This document shows positions 1 through 5,934 of a stretch of 9,577 nucleotides of DNA, piece after piece. Location of the stretch: assembly GCA_947449515.1 (NCBI GenBank), contig CANFSD010000049.1, positions 1-9,577 on the forward strand. The letters are read 5' to 3'. Source of the stretch: Bacteroidota bacterium. Its GTDB lineage: Bacteria; Bacteroidota; Bacteroidia; UKL13-3. Within the stretch, counting starts at the first letter, position 1; each line of letters opens with the position of its first letter. Made by a program: the position numbers and the translations under genes. The notes under the pieces are model-generated. The model was given only the letters and a program-made list of their open reading frames with translations. It had not been told where the DNA came from and searched no databases.

Positions 1-1066
1 TGGCGACGGACAGCGTTTGTCTTTAAGGGCACAAACAAATGGAACGTATTACCAATCTTATTCTGCAAGTTTTACAGAACCATGGCTCGGAGGAAAACGT
101 CCAAATGCATTGACCGTTTCTGTTTACCATTCTATTCAATCTAATGGTAAGCAAGGGGAATTGCGTTCAGGTTTGTATACTACGGGTGCTTCTATTGGAT
201 TAGGGAAACGTTTAAGATGGCCAGATGACTTCTTTACTTTGCAATACCAATTGGGATACCAATTGTATAACAATGATCCAGATATTGCTGGAAATGTTTA
301 TTGGCAAAATATTCCTGCAGGTAAATCAAACAACTTAAGTTTCAAGGTAATTTTAGGTAGAAATTCAACCAATGTGCCTATTTACCCTAGTTCAGGGTCT
401 AATATTTCATTGTCGTTGCAATTTACCCCGCCATATTCTTGGTTTGATAAGGTAGATTATAAAAATGCCGACCCCAATCTAAAGACCAAATGGTTGGAGT
501 TTTATAAATGGAAATTTGATGCTTCTTGGTATACCAAGGTTGCCGGAAATAAGCGCCCATTGGTTATTATGACCCGTATTAATTTTGGGTATATAGGTGC
601 ATTTAACCAGGCCAAAGGTGTTACCCCGTTTGAAAGATTTTGGGTAGGTGGTTCTGGTTTAACAGGTTTTAGTTTGGATGGTAGAGAATTGGTAGCATTG
701 CGCGGATACCAGGACAATTCACTTACGCCATATATTATAAATCCGAACACCGGAACCTACCAACAAACAGGTGCAACAATTTACAACAGGTATACCATGG
801 AATTGCGTTATCCAATTTCATTGAACCCACAAGCTACGGTTTTTCCATTGGTGTTTGCAGAGGCTGGCGGTACTTGGCTCGATCCTAAGAAATTTAATCC
901 CTTTGAGGTTAACCGGTCTTATGGAATGGGCGTTCGCATTTTCTTGCCGATGTTTGGTATGATTGGATTAGATTATGGATGGGGAATTGATTTGCCGCCA
1001 AATCATCCAAATGCATCAAGGGTGAATGGAGGAAATTTCCACTTTTTATTGGGTCAACAATTTTAA
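1..1066 (+). CDS. bamA: BamA/Omp85 outer-membrane assembly factor, C-terminal barrel (5'-partial)
   Basis: This is the C-terminal half of the outer-membrane beta-barrel insertase BamA, which folds and inserts outer-membrane proteins. The frame is open to the left edge: codons from base 2 read G-D-G-Q-R and run on into LSLRAQTNGTYY, so the TTG at 17 is not a real start and the POTRA domains lie outside the window. About 354 residues are visible, all of barrel type with alternating aromatic and polar strands. The L6-loop signature of Omp85 proteins (VRGF/Y type) appears as A-L-R-G-Y at about bases 695–709. Near the end come ELRYPISLNPQ, FAEAGGTW and GLDYGWGID, and the protein ends in a terminal Phe, as expected for a BAM-recognised beta-signal. 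Two ompH/skp-like genes follow 10 nt downstream, as is usual in Bacteroidota. A TamA-like Omp85 paralogue is possible but less likely given these neighbours. Confidence 0.93.
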   Translation, partial: GDGQRLSLRAQTNGTYYQSYSASFTEPWLGGKRPNALTVSVYHSIQSNGKQGELRSGLYTTGASIGLGKRLRWPDDFFTLQYQLGYQLYNNDPDIAGNVYWQNIPAGKSNNLSFKVILGRNSTNVPIYPSSGSNISLSLQFTPPYSWFDKVDYKNADPNLKTKWLEFYKWKFDASWYTKVAGNKRPLVIMTRINFGYIGAFNQAKGVTPFERFWVGGSGLTGFSLDGRELVALRGYQDNSLTPYIINPNTGTYQQTGATIYNRYTMELRYPISLNPQATVFPLVFAEAGGTWLDPKKFNPFEVNRSYGMGVRIFLPMFGMIGLDYGWGIDLPPNHPNASRVNGGNFHFLLGQQF

Positions 1067-1076
1067 TACTTAAGGA

Positions 1077-1646
1077 ATGAAGAAATTAATTGTAGGCATT
1101 TTTGCCTTTATTTTATTGGGTTCTAATGTAGCAAGTGCACAAAGGTTTGCTTATGTAGACACTGAGTATATTTTAGACATGCTGCCTGAATACAAATCGG
1201 CACAAAAACAATTAGATTTAATTGCAGAAACTTGGCAGAAAGAAGCTGAGGAGAAAAAGGCTGAAATAGACCGTATGCAAAAGGATTTTCAAGCAGAGCA
1301 AATTTTACTTACCGAAGAACTTAAAAAGAAAAAAGAAAACGATATTAAAGCGAAGGAAGCTGAATTAAAGGAATTTATGAATAAGAAATTCGGCTATGAA
1401 GGTGATCTTTTTAAGAAAAGGCAAGAATTGGTTAAGCCGATCCAAGATAAAGTTTTTGATGCCTGCCAAAAAATTGCAAAACAAAGTGCGCTAGACTTTA
1501 TATTTGCCAAAGGTGGGGAGATGATTATGATGTACAGCAACGCCAAATATGATAAAAGCGATGAGGTGCTGATTGAGCTTGGTGTAAATGTAACAAAAAA
1601 CAAAGGTGCAGCGCCAGAAGCACCAAAAACACCTAGCGGAAGGTAA
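1077..1646 (+). CDS. Skp/OmpH-family periplasmic chaperone (first tandem copy)
   Basis: This 189-residue protein belongs to the Skp/OmpH family, periplasmic trimeric chaperones that hold unfolded outer-membrane proteins on their way to BamA. A signal peptide is clear: MKK, a hydrophobic stretch, and an A-S-A site with cleavage likely after residue 21. The mature N-terminus has the family strand FAYVDTEYILDMLPEYKSA. A long Lys/Glu-rich helix (about residues 45–125) would form the coiled-coil tentacle, and the C-terminal body contains LDFIFAKGG and a D-x-x-D-E-V-L-I-E-L-G segment. A short Pro/Ala/Lys-rich tail (TKNKGAAPEAPKTP) follows the conserved end and is absent from the second copy. The ATG lies 10 nt after the bamA stop, so the two genes are probably co-transcribed. 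Family assignment is firm; the division of labour with the next gene is unknown. Confidence 0.92.
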   Translation: MKKLIVGIFAFILLGSNVASAQRFAYVDTEYILDMLPEYKSAQKQLDLIAETWQKEAEEKKAEIDRMQKDFQAEQILLTEELKKKKENDIKAKEAELKEFMNKKFGYEGDLFKKRQELVKPIQDKVFDACQKIAKQSALDFIFAKGGEMIMMYSNAKYDKSDEVLIELGVNVTKNKGAAPEAPKTPSGR

Positions 1647-1693
1647 TTGGCACGGTTTTAGATAAACGAATAATTAATAAATATAAAATAACA

Positions 1694-2206
1694 ATGAAGA
1701 ACATTTTAAAATCCCTAGTTGCTTTGTTTGCAGTAATGTTGCTAGCAGGAAGCAGCGCAAAAGCTCAGAAAATTGGTTATGTAGATTTGCAAGAATTAAT
1801 GCAATTGATGCCAGAATACAAAAAAGCAAATACAGATATGGAAGCTTTTGGTAAATCTTTGGAAGATGAATTGAAAAAAATGAGCGACGAGTTCCAAAAG
1901 AAAGTGGCTGATTACCAAAAAAATGAAAAAACTTTGCCTGATGCCATCAAAGAAGTGAAGCAAAAAGAATTGCAAGACATGCAAGGTCGTATCCAAGAAT
2001 TCCAACAATCTGCGCAAGAAAACATCCGTAAAAGAGAAACAGAATTGTTGAAACCTATTATTGAAAAAGCAAAAACAGCTATTGCAGCTGTTGCTAAAGA
2101 AGGTTCGTACAGTTATGTTTTTGATAGCAGTGCTGCAGGATTTTTATACAAGCCAGATGGCGACAATATGTTGGCCAAGGTGAAAACTAAATTGGGTATA
2201 TTGTAA
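1694..2206 (+). CDS. Skp/OmpH-family periplasmic chaperone (second tandem copy)
   Basis: This 170-residue protein is a second Skp/OmpH-like chaperone, starting 47 nt after the first. It has its own signal peptide (hydrophobic core at about residues 8–18, A-K-A site, cleavage likely after residue 24). The mature N-terminus reads KIGYVDLQELMQLMPEYKKA, which aligns with the first copy through YVD...MPEYK. A charged helical hairpin runs from about residues 45 to 115, rich in Lys, Glu and Gln, followed by the body segment YSYVFDSSAAGFLY and a C-terminal LGIL. The two copies agree mainly at the N-terminal strand and in overall architecture, so the duplication is old rather than recent. A strong terminator starts 20 nt after the stop, making this the likely last gene of the bamA transcript. 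The role in outer-membrane protein transit is inferred from the family and the bamA linkage. Confidence 0.92.
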   Translation: MKNILKSLVALFAVMLLAGSSAKAQKIGYVDLQELMQLMPEYKKANTDMEAFGKSLEDELKKMSDEFQKKVADYQKNEKTLPDAIKEVKQKELQDMQGRIQEFQQSAQENIRKRETELLKPIIEKAKTAIAAVAKEGSYSYVFDSSAAGFLYKPDGDNMLAKVKTKLGIL

Positions 2207-2218
2207 GATAAATTTAAT

Positions 2219-2260
2219 AAAAAAAAGGCCGATTCCGTTGTGGAATCGGCCTTTTTTTTT
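2219..2260 (+). terminator. Strong Rho-independent terminator after the bamA–ompH–ompH cluster
   Basis: A perfect 10-bp stem is visible: GGCCGATTCC at 2227–2236, loop GTTGT, and GGAATCGGCC at 2242–2251, followed by nine T residues (2252–2260). Eight A residues precede the stem, so the element could also work on the opposite strand. It begins 12–20 nt after the second ompH stop, and its T-tract ends 13 nt before the murI ATG. Confidence 0.92.
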
Positions 2261-2273
2261 ACCTTGCTATCAA

Positions 2274-3119
2274 ATGAGCACGCATTTTAAACCTTCTCAA
2301 CCCATTGGAATTTTTGATTCTGGTATTGGCGGCTTAACTGTAGCACGCGCCATAACCAAGTTATTGCCTAATGAAAAAATCATTTATTTTGGCGATACCG
2401 CACACATGCCTTATGGTGAAAAAAGTGCCGAAGCTATTAAGAATTATTCCATTAAAATTGCCGAATTCTTAAAAGAGAAAAACTGCAAAATGATTGTGAT
2501 TGCCTGCAATACAGCCTCTGCTGCGGGATTTAAAGCAGTGGTAAAAAGCACAGGCATGAAAGATTTAGTAGTTAATGTTATTGATCCTGCCGCCGCTTAT
2601 GTGGTAAAGCACCATTACCGTCAGAAAATTGGGGTAATTGCCACCAAGCGTACCATTGGTTCAAATGTTTATTCTAAGAGAATTGCAAGCCTTGATCCAA
2701 TTGCCAATGTAGTGCAATTGGCAACACCTTTATTGGCTCCTATGATAGAGGAAGGCTTTTATAACAATAAGATTTCTCAAACTATCATCAATAGTTATTT
2801 ATCTAAATCTAAGTTAAATAAAATTGATGCATTGATTCTTGGATGTACCCATTACCCTTTGGTGAAAAATGAAATCCAGAAATTCTATGGTAAATCGGTG
2901 GAGGTAATTGATACCAGCGAAATTGTTGCACAATATGTGAAAGCAGTATTGGATAAACACCATTTGTTGAATTTAGAGTCGCCAGCAAAAATGACTATTG
3001 GGAATAAAGCCAAGCAGTTTTTTGTGAGTGATTTTACCCAAAGTTTTGAAGAATCGAGTAAGATTTTCTTTAATGAAAAGGTGAAATTAAAACAATGTAA
3101 TATTTGGGAAGAAAAATAA
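2274..3119 (+). CDS. murI: Glutamate racemase
   Basis: MurI converts L-glutamate to D-glutamate in the cytoplasm for the peptidoglycan stem peptide, by a cofactor-independent two-base mechanism. From the ATG at 2274 the protein has 281 residues, close to the usual length. Visible motifs in order: GIFDSGIGGLTVA with Asp15; GDTAHMPYGEKS (residues 40–51); VIACNTASAA with catalytic Cys78; TPLLAPMIEEGF (151–162); and LILGCTHYPL with the second catalytic Cys191. Both cysteines and the surrounding Asn-Thr and Thr-His are intact, so an active enzyme is expected. The frame is open further upstream to a TTG at 2238, but that codon lies in the terminator loop and the extra residues do not resemble the family, so the ATG at 2274 was chosen. 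The next in-frame Met (residue 45) would remove the first catalytic motif. No clear Shine-Dalgarno sequence precedes the ATG. Confidence 0.96.
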   Translation: MSTHFKPSQPIGIFDSGIGGLTVARAITKLLPNEKIIYFGDTAHMPYGEKSAEAIKNYSIKIAEFLKEKNCKMIVIACNTASAAGFKAVVKSTGMKDLVVNVIDPAAAYVVKHHYRQKIGVIATKRTIGSNVYSKRIASLDPIANVVQLATPLLAPMIEEGFYNNKISQTIINSYLSKSKLNKIDALILGCTHYPLVKNEIQKFYGKSVEVIDTSEIVAQYVKAVLDKHHLLNLESPAKMTIGNKAKQFFVSDFTQSFEESSKIFFNEKVKLKQCNIWEEK

Positions 3120-3267
3120 TTCCTTCCCTTTTTGCTTTTTTATTAATGGGGGTGATAAAAAAGCCTTATATTTATTGGGCTAAAGCGAGGATTTAAGCTT
3201 TAATAAGTGTTTTTACTTTTTTTTAGGTATTAATTTACCAAAGTAATTCACTGTTCATAGGCATCAC

Positions 3268-3287
3268 AATACCTATAAATAGGTATT
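3268..3287. promoter_or_regulatory. Perfect inverted repeat, candidate operator
   Basis: The arms AATACCTA (3268–3275) and TAGGTATT (3280–3287) are exact reverse complements around a 4-nt TAAA centre. The right-arm octamer occurs again at 3224–3231, and a 7-nt match to the left arm lies at 3362–3368, just inside the kinase gene. The repeat sits just upstream of the best promoter-like sequence for the kinase operon, a position suited to a regulator dimer. The stem is AT-rich, so it could instead be a weak RNA hairpin. The operator role is inferred. Confidence 0.4.
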
Positions 3288-3308
3288 TTTCAAGTGCCCT
3301 AGTATTTC

Positions 3309-3316
3309 AATATTTG
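3309..3316 (+). promoter_or_regulatory. Possible Bacteroidota-type -7 element for the kinase/regulator operon
   Basis: AATATTTG matches 7 of 8 positions of the Bacteroidota -7 consensus TAnnTTTG. It lies 37 nt before the kinase ATG and 21 nt after the end of the inverted repeat. No clear TTG element is seen at the -33 position; that region is a run of T. In AT-rich DNA such matches arise by chance, so this is only a candidate. Confidence 0.25.
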
Positions 3317-3353
3317 TAATTAAACTATAAATTAGTTTTTTGGAATACCCCCC

Positions 3354-5309
3354 ATGAAGCGATACCTATTTCTGCTCTTCTTTTTAAGTGCCAAAATTTT
3401 GTTTGGTGCAGAAACAAAGGTTTACCTGGACTCCTCCTTTTTAAAAATACAAATAGGCAAAGGGCTTAATTATTTTAGCACTGCTAAAGGGCAATTACAA
3501 ATTGAGCAAATAAGGGATGCCAAGAATTTACCTTGGAAAGTCAGTGCAGACAATTTGCTAATTTTAACAGAGAACGATTACGAGAATGATTTATGGATTT
3601 CCTTTAAGATTCTCAATCAAAGCAGCCAGGTGCAATCACTTATTTTAGAGCTAAATAATTCACTAATAAACCATGTAGAATATTATTTGGTTTCAAATAA
3701 TAAAATACTTCGATCCAATATTTGTGGAGATGCTTATGCTTTTTGGTTTCGCCCAATTGCCTACAGGAATCCAAGTTATCCTATTTTGTTGTCCAACAAT
3801 GATTCTGTTCGGGTTTTTATGAAATTTGACCTAGGAGGTAGAAAAATTCATATTCCGCTCACACTATACAGAGAGGAAGCTTTTCTGGAGCATGCGGTAG
3901 ATAAAGAGTTGGATCTTGGTTTCTATTATGGAATTCTTGCTCTTATTAGTGTTTTGTTTTTCTATTTGTTCTATTTAATTAAGGATAGGGCTTTTCTTTA
4001 TTTTGCCTATTATATGGGCTTACACACCTTATTGCAATTGGGAATAAGTGGTGTGGCAAGTGCAAGGCTTTGGCCTAATTTCCCTTATTGGGCAGATAGG
4101 TCGATTGCAATCTTAATGTCTTTGTCTATTGCAGCCGGACTTGAATTTGTGATTGAATTTATTGGAAAGGTTAATTTTAAAAAATGGCAATTGCGCAGTA
4201 TTCAAGTATTTCAATATATGGCCTTGTTTATTGTGCTACTTTGTTTTGGAACCGAATACACTTACTATATTGGTGTTTGGGTTCTTTACAAAATAATTCC
4301 TCTGTTTTATTTTGGAATGTTTTTAATAGCCATGGTATTTTATATTAGAAAATACCTGCCAGCACGTATTTTTATTTTGGCATTTTTTGCTGCAATTGTT
4401 AGTATCTCGGGTATTTTGTATTCTACCTATGGGCGAATTCATGAAAATGTTTTTACCAATAACATGGTAGTATATGGCGAAATGTTTAAATGTATTTTAT
4501 TGGGTTTTGCTTTATTGGACCGCTTAAGGATATTTAAAGAAGAAAAGGAATTAGCGCAATTGCAGGTGATTCAACAATTGTCTGAACTCAATACATACAA
4601 AGAGAATGTAAACAACGAGCTGGAGGAAAAAGTAAATCAAAAAAGTAGGGAGCTCATTGAAAAACAAAATGAAGTAAATAGGGCTCTTATTTACGGAGAG
4701 GAAAAAGAAAGGAAGCGCGTTGCCCAGGAATTGCATGATGGCATGGGAAGCCTCTTGTCTACTTTGCGTTTAAATGCGGAGTCTATAGATTTAAGCACAA
4801 AAAATTTGAATAAGCAGGAGGCCCAAGCCTATCAGAATGTGTTGGAGATGATAGACATGGCTTGCACAGAATTGCGGAATATTTCTCATAATATGTTGCC
4901 AGCCGAAATAGAATTATTTGGCTTAATTCCAACCTTGAAAGGCTTGGTAAGAAAAATTAATGATAATGGAAATACCCAATTTGTATTGGATGTATTTGAT
5001 ATGGATTGGGAGATGGATAAGCAGTTGGAGCTTAATGTTTACAGAATTTTATTGGAGTTGGTAAACAATGTAATTAAGCATGCTAAATCAAAACAAGCTA
5101 CTATACAAATTATGCGGGGTGAAAATTTAATTTCACTCATTGTTGCAGATGAAGGGGTAGGTTTTGATATGATTACCCAGAAAAATGGTATAGGTTTATT
5201 TAATCTTAAATCAAGAACTGAAGCACTAAATGGCAAAATAAGTATTGACAGCACTATTGGGAAAGGAACCACTGTTATTATCCAAATTCCAATAAACACC
5301 TATGAATAA
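3354..5309 (+). CDS. 7TMR-DISM sensor histidine kinase (HisKA_3/HATPase_c)
   Basis: This 651-residue membrane-bound histidine kinase should sense an extracytoplasmic signal and phosphorylate the regulator encoded next. In order: a signal peptide (about 1–19); a periplasmic beta-rich domain of the DISMED2 type (about 25–180, with DLWISFKILNQS, LELNNSLINHVEYYL and the FRPIAYR segment); about seven hydrophobic segments between 188 and 390 (7TMR-DISM); and a charged coiled coil (about 393–450). The HisKA_3 dimerisation domain follows, with ERKRVAQELHDG and phospho-acceptor His461. The HATPase domain has an N-box NNVIKHA (571–577), G1 DEGVGFD (599–605) and G2 NGIGLFNLKSR (611–621). All catalytic boxes are intact. 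There is no HAMP or receiver domain. The gene overlaps the regulator by 8 nt, implying coupled translation. The ligand cannot be deduced from sequence. Confidence 0.94.
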   Translation: MKRYLFLLFFLSAKILFGAETKVYLDSSFLKIQIGKGLNYFSTAKGQLQIEQIRDAKNLPWKVSADNLLILTENDYENDLWISFKILNQSSQVQSLILELNNSLINHVEYYLVSNNKILRSNICGDAYAFWFRPIAYRNPSYPILLSNNDSVRVFMKFDLGGRKIHIPLTLYREEAFLEHAVDKELDLGFYYGILALISVLFFYLFYLIKDRAFLYFAYYMGLHTLLQLGISGVASARLWPNFPYWADRSIAILMSLSIAAGLEFVIEFIGKVNFKKWQLRSIQVFQYMALFIVLLCFGTEYTYYIGVWVLYKIIPLFYFGMFLIAMVFYIRKYLPARIFILAFFAAIVSISGILYSTYGRIHENVFTNNMVVYGEMFKCILLGFALLDRLRIFKEEKELAQLQVIQQLSELNTYKENVNNELEEKVNQKSRELIEKQNEVNRALIYGEEKERKRVAQELHDGMGSLLSTLRLNAESIDLSTKNLNKQEAQAYQNVLEMIDMACTELRNISHNMLPAEIELFGLIPTLKGLVRKINDNGNTQFVLDVFDMDWEMDKQLELNVYRILLELVNNVIKHAKSKQATIQIMRGENLISLIVADEGVGFDMITQKNGIGLFNLKSRTEALNGKISIDSTIGKGTTVIIQIPINTYE

Positions 5310-5934
5310 ACCCTACCAAATATTAATTGCCGACGACCATCAAATGTTTATTGATGGTATTAAATTGATTTTTTCTAATCATGCCGATTATGAAATTGTT
5401 GCTGAGGCGCTTTCAGGAAAGGACGTGTTGGATCGGTTTAAAACACAAAAAATTGATATTGCTATTTTAGATGTAAATATGCCTAAACCCAATGGTTTTG
5501 AAACATGCAAGTTAATTAAGAAGCATTACCCAAATTGTAGGATAATGATTTTAACTATGTATGCAGAGGGGCAATTTTTAAATGAATTTATGGAGTCTGG
5601 TGCTTCTGCTTATGTTTTGAAAAATGCAGGAAAGGCAGAATTGTTAAGGGCTTTGGAATCTATAGTGAATGGGCAAGTATACATTGGAAAGCAATTGAAA
5701 TTAATTGCAGATGTGCCAGAAAGGGATGGCTTTACGAAATCGTTTTCACTCACCAAGCGTGAATTAGAAATTATTGCTTTATTGGCCAAAGAAAAAACGA
5801 GTGCTGAAATTGCTGATATGTTATTTATTAGTACCTATACGGTAAATACACACAGAAAAAACATACTTAATAAGTTGGATGTTAAAAACACCGCAGGACT
5901 TATTAAGTATGCTTCAGAAAATGGAATTGTTTAG
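5302..5934 (+). CDS. NarL/LuxR-family response regulator
   Basis: This 210-residue DNA-binding response regulator is the evident partner of the overlapping upstream kinase. The receiver domain (about 6–122) has the acidic pair Asp10-Asp11, phospho-acceptor Asp57 in AILDVNMPKPNG, Thr85 in LTMYAEG, and Lys107 in YVLKNAG, so the full phosphorylation set is present. A linker leads to a LuxR-type helix-turn-helix (about 148–207): LTKRELEIIALLAKEKTSAE, then IADMLFISTYTVNTHRKNIL and NKLDVKN. The ATG at 5302 lies inside the last codons of the kinase gene (8-nt overlap, different frame), which points to translational coupling and a fixed ratio of the two proteins. The stop overlaps the stop of the convergent fhs gene by 4 nt. 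Targets are unknown; the repeats upstream of the kinase are a candidate site for autoregulation, by inference only. Confidence 0.95.
   Translation: MNKPYQILIADDHQMFIDGIKLIFSNHADYEIVAEALSGKDVLDRFKTQKIDIAILDVNMPKPNGFETCKLIKKHYPNCRIMILTMYAEGQFLNEFMESGASAYVLKNAGKAELLRALESIVNGQVYIGKQLKLIADVPERDGFTKSFSLTKRELEIIALLAKEKTSAEIADMLFISTYTVNTHRKNILNKLDVKNTAGLIKYASENGIV

Larger units (their letters stand above)
3120..3353. other. Intergenic region with several inverted repeats upstream of the sensor kinase
   Basis: This 234-bp AT-rich spacer has no credible gene. It contains three weak inverted repeats near the murI end: AGCC/GGCT (3162–3165 and 3178–3181); TAAAGC/GCTTTA (3181–3186 and 3197–3202); and AAGT/ACTT (3205–3208 and 3215–3218), the last followed by a run of T. 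One of these may end the murI transcript, but none has a GC-rich stem, so I do not call a terminator. The second half holds the 8-bp-arm repeat and the promoter candidate listed separately, then a run of six C directly before the kinase ATG. Confidence 0.6.

Noticed and set aside
1394..2017. Minus-strand open frames opposite the two ompH genes (1394–1603, 1796–2017)
   Set aside because: They are Phe/Leu/His-rich products of reading Lys/Glu-rich coiled-coil genes backwards. No support for real genes.
2238..2273. TTG-initiated N-terminal extension of MurI
   Set aside because: The codon lies in the terminator loop, and the 12 extra residues, which include translated T-tract, do not resemble the family. 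The ATG at 2274 gives the standard start.
3162..3181. Possible minus-strand terminator (AGCC/GGCT with a T-run)
   Set aside because: The stem is only 4 bp with a 12-nt loop, and no minus-strand gene would use it.
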